A DNA stretch of 64,000 nucleotides from Desulfonispora thiosulfatigenes DSM 11270 (GCF_900176035.1 NZ_FWWT01000006.1:21965-85964), one strand, 5' to 3'; counted from the first letter of the stretch, positions 25,117 to 34,197 are shown. Numbers and translations: made by a program. The notes: generated by a model from the sequence alone, not told the origin.

Positions 25117-25294
25117 TTTTTCATCCCCTTGTACCACTCAATTTTCTTTGAAATTGTATTAATAATAAATATTTATTTACGTCCTACGAAAATTTGAAAC
25201 TTTTTTCGTAGTATATGTAAGTATTCCCTTTTAAATTTATCTTTCCTGCTTTAGACGTTTTTATTCGATGTACTAAATCATAAATTAAATAACT

Positions 25295-25332
25295 ACAACC
25301 CTAGATAAAAATTCAGTTATCTAGGGTTGTTA
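25295..25332 (-). terminator. Hairpin after the CotF-like gene
   Basis: ACAACCCTAGATA pairs with TATCTAGGGTTGT around a 10-12-base loop. The T-tract on the minus strand is imperfect. Confidence 0.6.
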
Positions 25333-25364
25333 AAGAAGATAAATATTTAATTACATTATACTAG

Positions 25365-25706
25365 TTATTGTAACTTACTAGACATTTCATTAGCTTTTTG
25401 TTTAGCTTGTTGAACTTGGTTAGAGGCAGCATCTTCCGTCTGGTACCAACCTTTTTGTTCCATAGCATTAAATACTTTATATTGAATGTCTTGGGCAGAC
25501 TTAAAATTATTTATTAAGGTATTTCTTAAATTTGGGCAAGAGCTTTCCGTAATACCTGTACTATATGCAGAAATTACTTGTTTTTCCGTAGCTAAAATAT
25601 CATTCATTAATTCTTGTTCTGAAAAACTTCCTGTAGAGCCAGAAGCGTTTTGTTGACTACTTTGTTGGTTACCCATAGATTGCATATTTCTATTATTAAA
25701 GTTCAT
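25365..25706 (-). CDS. Spore coat protein, CotF-like
   Basis: A 113-residue protein. A low-complexity Asn/Gln/Ser N-terminus (about 1-27) precedes a CotF-type four-helix, ferritin-like segment: SEQELMNDILATEKQVISAYSTGI, then NLRNTLINNFKSAQDIQYKVFNAMEQKGWY. This EQxxxxD...EK...Y..g pattern is that of CotF/YhcQ-like coat proteins, deposited around the spore. AGGAGG precedes the ATG. The neighbouring gene at 25754 encodes a smaller relative and the two probably form an operon expressed in the mother cell. Confidence 0.85.
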   Translation of the reverse strand: MNFNNRNMQSMGNQQSSQQNASGSTGSFSEQELMNDILATEKQVISAYSTGITESSCPNLRNTLINNFKSAQDIQYKVFNAMEQKGWYQTEDAASNQVQQAKQKANEMSSKLQ

Positions 25707-25753
25707 TATTAAACCTCCTTGAAATAAATTATAGACAAAAACTTAATGCAATA

Positions 25754-25993
25754 TTATTGATGTGATTCTAAATAGCTTTTTAATTGATTAAAGTTTTGTT
25801 TATGAGCATTAGCAGCTTCACTACATAATGATTTTAATTGAGGATCTGTACAGTAGTTACTATATTGACTACACTTTTTATTCATTAATGATTCATAGTT
25901 TAATTGGTCATTAATTACTTTTAAATTCTTGTCTTTAATTTGAGGTTGTCCACTGTTTTGAGGTTGTCCACCCATATTCATGTTCATATTCAT
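25754..25993 (-). CDS. Small CotF-like spore coat protein
   Basis: A 79-residue protein with an MNMNMNMGGQPQ start and a short helical bundle: NDQLNYESLMNKKCSQYSNY, then LKSLCSEAANAHKQNFNQLK. The pattern resembles a shortened CotF/YgzC-type coat protein. Two Cys residues may cross-link in the coat. GGGAGGTAGAGCAA precedes the ATG. It is 47 bases upstream of the larger CotF-like gene on the same strand, with no terminator between them, so co-transcription is likely. Confidence 0.75.
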   Translation of the reverse strand: MNMNMNMGGQPQNSGQPQIKDKNLKVINDQLNYESLMNKKCSQYSNYCTDPQLKSLCSEAANAHKQNFNQLKSYLESHQ

Positions 25994-26515
25994 TTGCTCT
26001 ACCTCCCATGATTTTTTTCTTTACTACGATTTTTTTCTTTACTACCACTAATATCGAGCATATAATAATCTAACTTACACTAATAAAGATAAGTTATTAC
26101 CTGATCATAATCATAAGACTATGAAAAAGCAGTTAATTACCCCTAATAATGATTCGTTCAACTATACATAATTTCTTTACAGCTGTATAAAACCACTTAG
26201 CTAGATACAACCATTAATTATTATCTAAAAGATAATAACCTGCGAAACTAGGCATAATCTTAGCTCGACCCTACATAATAAATTGGGATCTCATTATAAT
26301 CAAATAAATTCGACTATAATAAAACCTTTCTTTACCACATAAAATCTCCCTCTATCTCTATACTAGCCATAGCTAGCTAATATAGGGATTTTGGCAAATA
26401 TATACCATATGCTGGTATATATAATTGGCTCGATCATTATATGCCCGACGTTATTAGAATAACCATTTAAACAAATTTTATGTTTCCACTTAATGTTAAT
26501 CACCTTTATATTATC
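25994..26515. other. 522-base non-coding gap with several short hairpins
   Basis: No open frame with a ribosome-binding site was found. It contains short inverted repeats: TTATTATCT-AAA-AGATAATAA near 26215-26240, an imperfect one around TATACTAGCCATAGCTAGCTAATATAG (26362-26388) and ATATATACCA-TATGC-TGGTATATAT near 26398-26422. It does not fold into a tRNA or a riboswitch I recognise. It presumably holds the promoters of the coat operon, and possibly an unannotated RNA. Confidence 0.4.
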
Positions 26516-27745
26516 CTACCTCGTAAAGCTAAATAATTCATATTCTGATCTCTCTTTATTAGAATATAAATCCCTTATTAATTGCCCTGCAATAATTGCA
26601 TATAGAATTCCATTAGAGCCATATCCTAAAGAAAAATAACAATTAGGCATGTGCTGATATTCACCAATATAAGGTAATCCATCTTTAGTCACAGCAAATA
26701 TTCCACTAAATTTATATTCAACTTCTATATCATCAATTAGAGGAAAATAAGATTTTAATTTTTTAAGTAAACTATCATATTTTAAGGTAGCTGCTATATC
26801 ATCATTAGATAAATTAGCAATTTTGCTAGTATCTTTACCTAATTCCTCATCTTCACCACCTATGATAATTCTATTGTCGCCTGTAGTCCGTAAATATATA
26901 TATGGGTCATTATCGTCTCTAATTATGCATTTGTTATTCCAACCGGCAAAATTTTTAATAGGTTTAGTTACAATTGTAAAGGTTCGAGACATATCTGCTA
27001 TTTTTCCATGTATATAATCTTTACCTTCATAACCCGCTGCAATAATCACCTTTTTTGCTTTTATTTTATAATTATTATTAGTTTCTAAGTTTACGTACTT
27101 ATCTTGCGGGGAGATTTTAATTATCTCCGTATTTTCAAATACTTTTAGTCCATTTTTAACCTCTTTAGAAATCAAAGCATGAGTAAATCTATACGGATTA
27201 ATGCTAGCAGCTCCTGAATTTGAGTAAATTCCAGCTTCAATAGGAAAAGAAAATTTTTCTTTTGCTTGTTCTTTATCTAAAAATTTTACATCTAATCCAT
27301 GTTTTTTTCGTAAATCAAATTCTTTTTTTAGGTATGAAACTTGTGAAGCATTATTGGTATAATACAAACTTTCTTCTAGGGAAAAATCACAATCTTCTTC
27401 TAAATTATTTATTATTTTTTCAATTTCATAAACAGCATTTTCACAAAGTTTAAAGCATTTTGCGGCCTTATCTTCCCCTATCATGCTTTTAAGTCCATAT
27501 AAATCTATATCTATTTCATATTGTAAAATAGAAGTTGAAGCCCTAGTACTTCCATACCCTATTATATTTTTATCTACCATAACCGTTTTAACTCCAGCTT
27601 GATTAAGATAATGCGCAGCAATTGCCCCAGTTATGCCTGCTCCGATTACTAATACATCACATTCTATGTCCTCACTCAAATAGGAATATTTATTTGGTAT
27701 TTTATCTATACTCGTCCACAGCATATTACCTGATACTAAATTCAT
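26516..27745 (-). CDS. FAD-dependent oxidoreductase (DAO/GlpD-like, cytosolic)
   Basis: A 409-residue flavoprotein of the D-amino-acid oxidase superfamily. The FAD-binding motif VLVIGAGITGAIAAHYLNQAG is at about 30-50, a second dinucleotide signature ANAAG-like stretch is KVIIAAGYEG, and the C-terminal motif is TKDGLPYIGEYQHMPNCYFSLGYGSNGI. The family oxidises C-N or C-O bonds in amino acids or glycerol-3-phosphate; the substrate cannot be inferred. The ATG at 27745 was chosen because GGAGG lies eight bases upstream; the longer form begins within that site. It has no visible operon partner. Confidence 0.85.
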   Translation of the reverse strand: MNLVSGNMLWTSIDKIPNKYSYLSEDIECDVLVIGAGITGAIAAHYLNQAGVKTVMVDKNIIGYGSTRASTSILQYEIDIDLYGLKSMIGEDKAAKCFKLCENAVYEIEKIINNLEEDCDFSLEESLYYTNNASQVSYLKKEFDLRKKHGLDVKFLDKEQAKEKFSFPIEAGIYSNSGAASINPYRFTHALISKEVKNGLKVFENTEIIKISPQDKYVNLETNNNYKIKAKKVIIAAGYEGKDYIHGKIADMSRTFTIVTKPIKNFAGWNNKCIIRDDNDPYIYLRTTGDNRIIIGGEDEELGKDTSKIANLSNDDIAATLKYDSLLKKLKSYFPLIDDIEVEYKFSGIFAVTKDGLPYIGEYQHMPNCYFSLGYGSNGILYAIIAGQLIRDLYSNKERSEYELFSFTR

Positions 27746-27935
27746 AGTTTCGTCCTCCATTTATTAGGGAAAATATTAAATTATGTTTTAATAAAAAAAG
27801 AATAAAATAGATAGTAAAACTCACATCTATTTTATCCTTAATTATAAATAATATTATTTTAATCATTAACTATTGGAATTCGTTCATCAACTCCAATAAC
27901 CTCCATAATCTCTATGACTAATTAATTATTTTATA

Positions 27936-28898
27936 CTACTCTTCTTCAAAGGTTAAGGACTTAAAAAATCCATCGTATCCAATAATTGTGTTTTTAAAAA
28001 TGCTTTCAGCATTTACTTTATATTCTTCAGGCTCATTGATAGCTGGGCTAAAATGGGTCAGTAATAGTTCTGCTACTTTTCCTTTATCCGCTAATTCAGC
28101 TGCTTCAGAAAAGGTCATATGTTTATTTTTAATAGCTTTATGTAGGTCATTATTATCCCCATAGGTTCCTTCGCAAATGAATAAATCACTATCTTTGATA
28201 AATTCAGCAATAGTATCTAAGGGTCTGGTATCTGTAATATAGCTTAATTTTATCCCTTTTCTTTTTTCTCCTAAAACCATGTAGGGTTCATACATTTTGT
28301 TTTGATAATTTACAGCTTCACCTGTTTGTAGTTTTTGCCATATTTTTTTAGGTACCTGATTACTTGTAGCCTTTTCAGGAGAAAATTTAGGTCTTCTAAA
28401 GACATAAAAATTATAACCTAAACATGGCAAGGAATGGTCAAGTTCTAAGGCCTCAATCATAATGTTTTCCGTCGAAAAGTCCTTCTCATTTACTTGTCTT
28501 AATTGTTTACTATTTGCTAATAGATCAAGACTTAAATAATTTTTAGGATTTTCTATTATATTTATTTCATACGGAAGTCCTGAAACAGCTACCATGAGTC
28601 CGTTTATAATTTCTTCTATACCAGAAGGGCCTATTATCGTAATTGGTTCTATTCTTCCACTATTTCCAAGGGTTGAAAGAAGTCCCGGTAGGCCAAAAAG
28701 ATGATCCCCATGAGCATGCGTTATACATATTATATCTAAAGCTTTAAAGCCTGTTTTCATAATTTTCATCGCAACTTGGGTACCTTCTCCACAATCTATT
28801 AAAATTTTTCTTCCCTTATAATTCATTAGAAGGGAAGATAAATACCTATTTGGCATGGGCATTCCTCCTCCGCTTCCAAGCAAAGTTATATTAAGCAC
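27936..28898 (-). CDS. rnz: Ribonuclease Z
   Basis: A 320-residue RNase Z. The metallo-hydrolase motif THAHGDHLFGLPGLL (about 59-73) and the N-terminal LLGSGGGMPMPNRYLSSLL match the tRNase Z family, as do ILIDCGEGTQ and the C-terminal LLTHFSP. It cleaves the 3' trailer from tRNA precursors that lack an encoded CCA. The family usually measures about 305-320 aa. GTG at 28898 is preferred as start: AAAGG lies nine bases upstream, while the ATG at 28907 overlaps that site. The gene overlaps or abuts the HAD gene upstream and is co-transcribed with it. Confidence 0.92.
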   Translation of the reverse strand: MLNITLLGSGGGMPMPNRYLSSLLMNYKGRKILIDCGEGTQVAMKIMKTGFKALDIICITHAHGDHLFGLPGLLSTLGNSGRIEPITIIGPSGIEEIINGLMVAVSGLPYEINIIENPKNYLSLDLLANSKQLRQVNEKDFSTENIMIEALELDHSLPCLGYNFYVFRRPKFSPEKATSNQVPKKIWQKLQTGEAVNYQNKMYEPYMVLGEKRKGIKLSYITDTRPLDTIAEFIKDSDLFICEGTYGDNNDLHKAIKNKHMTFSEAAELADKGKVAELLLTHFSPAINEPEEYKVNAESIFKNTIIGYDGFFKSLTFEEE

Positions 28899-28910
28899 TA
28901 AAATCATCCT

Positions 28911-29555
28911 TTATAAATATTGTAAAAGTTCCATTGGATGCTCAATGAGGGCATCTGCTTTTTGTAGCATTTCTCTATCTCTAAAGCCCCAGGTAACTGC
29001 TATAGCTTTAATATTTGCATTATGTGCCGTCTCTACATCTACTTCACTATCACCGACAAATAGACATTCAGAAGGACTAACTTCAAGTTTTTCCATTATA
29101 ATTTGTGCTCCCTTTGGGTCTGGTTTTTTAGCGATATCTTTTCTATCCCCAATAATATATTTAATATCCCATTTCGATAAGTATTTTTTTGCTATTTCTT
29201 CAGTAATATTATGATCTTTATTAGTATTGACAGCTATTTTAATATTTCTCTCATTTAACTCTTTTAATAAATCTTCCATACCTTCATAAAATTTAAAATC
29301 ATAATCCCAGTGTGTTTTATATGTATCTAACATTTGCCTATAGAAATATTCTAAGGTTGTATAATCTCTATAAGTACTTGGTAACGCTCGAAAAACTAAC
29401 TTTTTAATTCCATTACCAACAAAAGTTTTTACTGTATCTACTTCATGGGTAGGTAGAGAATTTTCTTTTAATACTTTATTAAGTGAATAGGCGATTCCAC
29501 CAACTGAGTCAAATAATGTACCATCTAAATCTAAAATAACTGCTTTAATTTTCAT
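28911..29555 (-). CDS. HAD-superfamily phosphatase (phosphoglycolate phosphatase/PpaX-like)
   Basis: A 214-residue HAD hydrolase. Motif I is DLDGTLFDS (9-17; nucleophile Asp9 and acid Asp11), motif II lies in VNTNKD, motif III Lys is in KKPDPKGAQ and motif IV is FVGDSEVDVETA. The helical cap sits between motifs I and II, as in Gph/PpaX enzymes. Typical substrates are phosphoglycolate or pyrophosphate. GGGGGATATT precedes the ATG. It shares a transcript with RNase Z. Confidence 0.88.
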   Translation of the reverse strand: MKIKAVILDLDGTLFDSVGGIAYSLNKVLKENSLPTHEVDTVKTFVGNGIKKLVFRALPSTYRDYTTLEYFYRQMLDTYKTHWDYDFKFYEGMEDLLKELNERNIKIAVNTNKDHNITEEIAKKYLSKWDIKYIIGDRKDIAKKPDPKGAQIIMEKLEVSPSECLFVGDSEVDVETAHNANIKAIAVTWGFRDREMLQKADALIEHPMELLQYL

Positions 29556-29613
29556 AATATCCCCCTTTATTATATGTTAAGTTTATTATATCACTAAAAA
29601 TTATGCTTAAAAA

Positions 29614-29655
29614 AAAGCACCTCAATTTTATTCTTGCGAACTTTTGAGGTGCTCA
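29614..29655 (-). terminator. Terminator of the PhnA-like gene
   Basis: AGCACCTCAA pairs with TTGAGGTGCT around an 18-base loop; the minus strand continues with eight T. Confidence 0.85.
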
Positions 29656-29673
29656 TTTTTTCTTTAAACTTAA

Positions 29674-30015
29674 TTATGCTTTTTTGACAAATTCAGATTT
29701 TAATTTCATAGCTCCAAAACCATCAATTTTACAATCAATATCATGGTCTCCATCAACTAATTTAATATTTTTTACTTTTGTTCCTATTTTGACAGATGAT
29801 GAACTTCCCTTTACTTTCAGGTCTTTAATTACTGTTATCGTATCACCATCATTTAAGATATTTCCATTTGCATCTTTGACAACCTTTTTATCACTAGTAT
29901 TTTCTATTTCTGATTCTGCTGTCCACTCGTGGGCACATTCTGGACAAACTAAAAGAGTTCCATTATCGTAAGTATATTCTGAATTGCATTTTGGGCAATT
30001 TGGTAAAGTAAACAT
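29674..30015 (-). CDS. PhnA/YjdM-family zinc-ribbon protein
   Basis: A 113-residue protein with an N-terminal zinc ribbon (NCPKCNSEY, then [10 protein letters not shown]) and a C-terminal beta-barrel-like domain with the conserved [19 protein letters not shown] and [20 protein letters not shown]. The length matches YjdM (111 aa). Once called alkylphosphonate uptake protein PhnA, the family has no firmly known function. The ATG at 30015 is preceded by GGAGGAAAAATT; an upstream extension to 30069 lacks family similarity and was dropped. Confidence 0.9.
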   Translation of the reverse strand: MFTLPNCPKCNSEYTYDNGTLLVCPECAHEWTAESEIENTSDKKVVKDANGNILNDGDTITVIKDLKVKGSSSSVKIGTKVKNIKLVDGDHDIDCKIDGFGAMKLKSEFVKKA

Positions 30016-30100
30016 AATTTTTCCTCCATCCCTTATTGGTAATGTTTCACACGGCTTATATACTATCATAGTTTGCTTTTTCAGACAAACAAGCTGAACT

Positions 30101-30148
30101 ATTTATTATTTATTATTTATTATTTATTATTTATTATTTATTATTTAT
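30101..30148. repeat. Heptanucleotide tandem repeat (ATTTATT), about 6.9 copies
   Basis: Forty-eight bases of perfect ATTTATT repeats. The array runs into the stop codon (TAA at 30143-30141) of the membrane-transporter gene, so copy-number change would alter only the 3' untranslated region plus the last codon boundary. Confidence 0.95.
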
Positions 30149-30659
30149 AGCCAAGTTTATCTAAATGACTTTTAACTAATCCCGCTATGTATCCTGTTGA
30201 AATCCCTACGGGTATAGCTACTAAAAGCAAAAAGGGTAAATACAAGTAAATATTAAAAGTACTAATTAAAAGTGCTACCACAAATAATTGTGTAATATTA
30301 TGGGTAATGGCGCCTATGATGCTCACACTAATTGGCGAAAAGACATTTTTGAATTTCAAAAATATACTCATTAAAAAAGTACTACTAAGAGCAGCTGATA
30401 AACTAATCAAAAAAGCAGGACCTGTAAAGGTGCCACTCATTAAGGATCCCAAGATTACTCGTAAAATAGCCACGATTAAACCTTCTTTAAGTCCATATAA
30501 CATCAAGGTAATTAGGGTAATTATATTAGCAAGCCCGAGCTTTGCACCTGGAATAGGAAAAGGATTAGGTAACATGGCTTCGACTAGATGTAGTACTAAT
30601 GCTATAGAAACTAAAATTGCTAAAAATATTTGTTTTTTAATTTTACCTTGTAATTTCAT
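30141..30659 (-). CDS. Gx transporter/heptaprenyl-diphosphate-synthase component I-like membrane protein
   Basis: A 172-residue membrane protein with five or six hydrophobic helices and the family motif NPFPIPGAKLGLANIITL near the N-terminus, then ALRV/ILRVILGSLMSGTF and the conserved AITHNITQLFVV. Such proteins (Gx transporter family, ThiW/ECF-S-like fold) are often encoded with Rnf, NusG-II and ApbE genes. This may be an ECF-type vitamin transporter, possibly for a flavin or isoprenoid precursor; the substrate is unknown. It overlaps the NusG_II gene by 17 bp and is last in the rnf operon. Confidence 0.82.
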   Translation of the reverse strand: MKLQGKIKKQIFLAILVSIALVLHLVEAMLPNPFPIPGAKLGLANIITLITLMLYGLKEGLIVAILRVILGSLMSGTFTGPAFLISLSAALSSTFLMSIFLKFKNVFSPISVSIIGAITHNITQLFVVALLISTFNIYLYLPFLLLVAIPVGISTGYIAGLVKSHLDKLGYK

Positions 30660-31014
30660 CTAGTTCATCCTCTTTTTCAATGCTGATACTCACTTGATTA
30701 GGCACGCATACTATACTTTGACCGCCCGTGCTAATGTGCCCTTGTTTGATACAAATTTTATCTTTACAAGGCGAAGAAATCATTTTAATTTTACCATTTT
30801 CCAGCCTTGCCCTTGAAATTCCCATTGGTCCAATAAAGTTAAATTCATTATTTCTGTCCTCTACTAATTCTATCTTTTGCTCTATTTCTCCTTTTACTCT
30901 TACCACAGCTATTTTATTTGCTGGTTCATTAGCTTTTCTTGCTTCTGCTAGCATAAAAAAAGCAAGGACTATCAATAAGAGAATCCCAATAAGTATTTTA
31001 TCGCCTCTCTTCAT
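30643..31014 (-). CDS. NusG domain II-containing membrane-anchored protein
   Basis: A 123-residue protein with an N-terminal membrane helix (about 8-24) and a NusG-II (Pfam NusG_II-like) domain: VVRVKGEIEQKIEL, GPMGISRARLENGKI, then the Cys-containing SSPCKDKICIKQGHIS and SIVCVPNQVSI. Three Cys are conserved in this family. It is repeatedly found between apbE and a Gx transporter in rnf operons, which suggests a role in flavin insertion or assembly, but no function is proven. ATG at 31014 chosen: AGTGAGGAC lies upstream; the longer GTG form would begin inside that site. Confidence 0.85.
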   Translation of the reverse strand: MKRGDKILIGILLLIVLAFFMLAEARKANEPANKIAVVRVKGEIEQKIELVEDRNNEFNFIGPMGISRARLENGKIKMISSPCKDKICIKQGHISTGGQSIVCVPNQVSISIEKEDELDEITR

Positions 31015-32056
31015 AACTATAGTCCTCACTTTCTTTTAATTCTACTATCTCTTTTAAACCTGGTGAAAAGATAATTTTGTTGTCCTTGGTCACAAAAAAG
31101 GCTAATATATCAGGATGCTTTTCTAAATAAACTAAGCTCTCATCAAGACCTAAGACAAAAAATGAGGTAGATAATATATCAGCCTTTGTAGAATTATCGG
31201 TAATAACCGTTACACTTAAAAGGCCAGTAGCCGGTTTTGCCGTTCGTGGATCTAAGATATGATGATATCTCTTTCCGTTAACCTCAAAATAGCGTTGGTA
31301 ATCACCTGAGGTTACGGTTACTTGATCTTTTAAATTTAAAACAGCAATTATGCTTTCTTCTTTACGTGGGTCTTGAATTCCTATTTTCCAGGGGTTACCC
31401 TTTTCTTTTTCTCCTAAAACGTAGATATTTCCTCCTGCATTAACGATTGCTTTTTCTATTCCAGAATTTCTTAATGCTTCTACACTCTTTTGGGTAGCAT
31501 AACCTTTAGCTATTGCACCTAAATCTAAGGACATATTATTTTTTGCTAATGCTACCGTATTATTTTCTCTATCTAAAATAATTTTATCCGAACCTACTAT
31601 ATCTAGCTTATTTCTTAACTCCATATCTTCTGGAATATTATTTTTTTCTGTGCCAAAACCCCATAAATCCATAACAGGAGCAATTGTTATCTCAAAGGCT
31701 CCTTTAGTTTCAGTACTATATTCTTTTGCTAAACTAATCATTTCAAAAACATCTTGACTTACCTTTACTGGTCTTAAAGCTGCTTCTTTATTTATTTTAA
31801 TTATTTCGCTTTTTTCATATTCTGGTGTCTCTTCTTTTGCAAATCGATTAGTTAAAAGCTCAATTTTTTTAAACTCCTGAAATGCCTTTTTAGTAGACTC
31901 TTTTGCCTTGTTTTCATTATCAGCATATACTTTAATTTTAATAAAAGTGTCCATAATAAATTCTTCACTTGTATATTCATATTCCCTCAAGGGTAAAGAA
32001 CAGCTTGTTGTAGTAAAAACTATCAACAAGCTTAAAAGTAAGATTTTTAATTTCAT
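30998..32056 (-). CDS. apbE: FAD:protein FMN transferase (ApbE), lipoprotein
   Basis: A 352-residue ApbE-family enzyme. The N-terminal signal ends in TTTSC, a weak lipobox, so it is likely anchored on the outer membrane face. Conserved motifs are DLGAIAKGYAT, NAGGNIYVLG and HHILDPRTAKPA, which hold the FAD and metal sites. ApbE transfers FMN from FAD to a threonine of RnfG and RnfD. The ATG at 32056 overlaps the RnfB stop (ATGA). Its place right after rnfB matches its expected clients. Confidence 0.92.
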   Translation of the reverse strand: MKLKILLLSLLIVFTTTSCSLPLREYEYTSEEFIMDTFIKIKVYADNENKAKESTKKAFQEFKKIELLTNRFAKEETPEYEKSEIIKINKEAALRPVKVSQDVFEMISLAKEYSTETKGAFEITIAPVMDLWGFGTEKNNIPEDMELRNKLDIVGSDKIILDRENNTVALAKNNMSLDLGAIAKGYATQKSVEALRNSGIEKAIVNAGGNIYVLGEKEKGNPWKIGIQDPRKEESIIAVLNLKDQVTVTSGDYQRYFEVNGKRYHHILDPRTAKPATGLLSVTVITDNSTKADILSTSFFVLGLDESLVYLEKHPDILAFFVTKDNKIIFSPGLKEIVELKESEDYSYEERR

Positions 32057-32952
32057 TTTGTTTTTCCACAAGCCACTGCCGCAGGACAAGTAGCACAGCT
32101 TTTTTCTTCTACAGGTTTATCTTTCATGCTTGGTTCTAAGGCAATTGGACAATCAAGAAGATGAATTGTTTTATTAGGACATTTTTCTACGCAAATACCA
32201 CAGTTAGTGCATTTATCATAATCAATTACAGCTAGGCTTCCACCCTTTTCCATAGGAAGAACTTTAATAGCCTCTGTCGGACAATTTCTTTCACAAATTT
32301 TACACTTAATACAAGCAACTTTACATTTAGATCTTGCATCTTTAGCTTTTTCAGTACTGCTACATCTTACATGAACTTTATGACTAATTCCTACAAGTTC
32401 TAATACATGTTTTGGGCAATTATCCACACACTTTTTACAACCGGTACATTTATCATAATCCACTATCGGTAGATTATTCTCACCCATGGTAATTGCATTA
32501 AAAGGACAAACATTAGCACAAGTACCAAATCCTAAACAAGCAAACTCACAAGATTTTTGACCATTAAAAATATTAGCTGCTGCTTTACAATCTTGAATTC
32601 CTTCATAGATAAATCTATCTGTACAATTATCTAAACCACCGTTACATCTCAGCTGAGCAACTTTTCTATCATTGCCTAGATTTGTTACTTCTACGCCCAT
32701 AAGTTCTGCAACCTTTTTAGCAACTGCTTCTTTGCCTGGGACACAAGCATCTACGCTAGCTTCTCCATTCACAATAGCTTCTGCCAAACCACTACAACCT
32801 GGAAAACCACAAGCACCACAGTTAGCTCCTGGTAATACTTCTGTGATTGAACCTATTTTTTGATTTACTTCAACTCTTAATTTTTGGCTAGCTACTGCTA
32901 AAAGTACTCCTAAAACTAAACCTAAAGCGGCTAAGCTTAATACAGCAGGCAT
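32053..32952 (-). CDS. rnfB: Rnf complex subunit B, polyferredoxin
   Basis: A 299-residue subunit. An N-terminal helix is followed by the RnfB-type 4Fe-4S domain (Cys45, 48, 53 and 70 in GANCGACGFPGC...DAC), then four ferredoxin motifs: CLGFGTCANVCP, CTGCKKCVDNCP, CIKCKICERNCP and CTNCGICVEKCP. A further CATCPAAVAC sits at the C-terminus. RnfB is the entry point for electrons from reduced ferredoxin. Its TGA is shared with the apbE start. Longer ferredoxin arrays than in proteobacterial RnfB are normal in Clostridia. Confidence 0.95.
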   Translation of the reverse strand: MPAVLSLAALGLVLGVLLAVASQKLRVEVNQKIGSITEVLPGANCGACGFPGCSGLAEAIVNGEASVDACVPGKEAVAKKVAELMGVEVTNLGNDRKVAQLRCNGGLDNCTDRFIYEGIQDCKAAANIFNGQKSCEFACLGFGTCANVCPFNAITMGENNLPIVDYDKCTGCKKCVDNCPKHVLELVGISHKVHVRCSSTEKAKDARSKCKVACIKCKICERNCPTEAIKVLPMEKGGSLAVIDYDKCTNCGICVEKCPNKTIHLLDCPIALEPSMKDKPVEEKSCATCPAAVACGKTK

Positions 32953-33011
32953 ATACTCGCACCTCCAATTCCTAAATATTTAATATAAGATTATTTATTC
33001 TTAACAATTAT

Positions 33012-33584
33012 TTATAAAAGCCCTGAAAATCCTAAAAAGGATATTGATAAAATTCCTGCAACCACAAGAGATATAGGTACTCCTTTAAATGCTTTTGGTA
33101 CATTAGCATAATCTAATCTTTCTCTTATCCCAGCAAATAGGACTAAAGCTAAGGTAAATCCAAGAGCATTTGCAACCCCGTTAGTTATAGATTGTGGTAA
33201 GTTAAAATCATGATTAATATTAAGGATTGCAACACCTAATACGGCACAGTTAGTAGTTATTAAAGGTAAATATACGCCTAATGATTTATATAAACTTGGG
33301 CTAAATTTACGAACAACCATTTCAACAAATTGTACAAGTGTAGCAATGATTAAAATAAAAGTTATTGTCTGCAAATATTCAATATGCAGTGCCTCTAAAA
33401 TAAACACTTGTGCAAGCCAGCTCATAACAGATGCTAAACCTAAAACAAAGAGTACAGCCATACTCATTCCTATTGCTGACTCAATCTTTCTAGAAACCCC
33501 TAGAAAAGGGCATACCCCTAAAAACTGAGCAAATACTATATTTTTTACCAAAATAGCATTGACTATAATTATAAAATACTCCAT
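33012..33584 (-). CDS. rnfA: Rnf complex subunit A, membrane protein
   Basis: A 190-residue integral membrane subunit with six helices. Characteristic sequences are NAILVKNIVFAQFLGVCPFLGVS at the N-terminus (Cys in GVCPFLG) and LPLITTNCAVLGVAILN in the middle. RnfA and RnfE form inverted-topology partners around an intramembrane [2Fe-2S] cluster in the ion-translocating core. Ribosome-binding site AGGTAAGATAGAT; 16 bases separate it from rnfE. Confidence 0.95.
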   Translation of the reverse strand: MEYFIIIVNAILVKNIVFAQFLGVCPFLGVSRKIESAIGMSMAVLFVLGLASVMSWLAQVFILEALHIEYLQTITFILIIATLVQFVEMVVRKFSPSLYKSLGVYLPLITTNCAVLGVAILNINHDFNLPQSITNGVANALGFTLALVLFAGIRERLDYANVPKAFKGVPISLVVAGILSISFLGFSGLL

Positions 33585-33600
33585 TATCTATCTTACCTCC

Positions 33601-34197
33601 TTAAGAAGTTTTTCTATCTTGCATTTTATTTAAAAAAGCTAAAATAAATCCTAATGTTATAAAAGCACCTGGAGGTAAAATCATAATTAAAGCTGGTTCG
33701 AATTCAGGACCAAAAAGAGTAAATCCTAAAAACTTCCCTGTCCCGATTATTTCTCTAAAAAAAGATATTACACACACAGCAATAGTATAACCTAGCCCCA
33801 TTCCTAGGCCATCTAAAATAGATGGAATAATCCCATTCCTACTTGCAAAAGCTTCAGCTCTAGCTAAAATCACACAGTTAACAACGATTAAAGGTATGAA
33901 TATTCCTAGGCTTTCATAAATAGCTGGAACATATGCTTTCATAGTAAGTTCAATCATGGTAACAAATGCAGCCATGATAACAATGAATACTGGAATCCTA
34001 ATATCATTAGGAACTATTTTTCTAATTAAAGAAATTACGATATTTGACATCACTAAAACAACTGTAACTGCCGCTCCCATGCCGATTGCATTGGACATTG
34101 AGGTTGTTATCGCAAGTACCGAACACATCCCTAGGAGGGCTACAAATACAGGATTTTCTTTTAGTAAACCTTTGGTAAAGGTCTCTAAATAATTCAT
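33601..34197 (-). CDS. rnfE: Rnf complex subunit E, membrane protein
   Basis: A 198-residue, six-helix subunit homologous to RnfA. Landmarks: KENPVFVALLGMCSVLAITTS (Cys in GMCS), FIPLIVVNCVILARAEAFASR, and ILPPGAFITLGFILAF at the C-terminus. With RnfA it holds the intramembrane iron-sulfur cluster. AGGAGGTTTTTTAG precedes the ATG, and the gene lies 29 bases after rnfG. Confidence 0.95.
   Translation of the reverse strand: MNYLETFTKGLLKENPVFVALLGMCSVLAITTSMSNAIGMGAAVTVVLVMSNIVISLIRKIVPNDIRIPVFIVIMAAFVTMIELTMKAYVPAIYESLGIFIPLIVVNCVILARAEAFASRNGIIPSILDGLGMGLGYTIAVCVISFFREIIGTGKFLGFTLFGPEFEPALIMILPPGAFITLGFILAFLNKMQDRKTS

Noticed and set aside
25994..26515. tRNA or riboswitch in the gap
   Set aside because: No cloverleaf with TTCRA arm and no known aptamer core could be traced.
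29684..29971. Plus-strand frames opposite the PhnA, PAS-GGDEF and Rnf genes
   Set aside because: Hydrophobic Ser/Phe/Ile-rich translations typical of antisense of real genes, with no ribosome-binding sites.
30101..30148. CRISPR-like or regulatory repeat array
   Set aside because: The repeat is a contiguous 7-bp unit without spacers; simple sequence repeat only.
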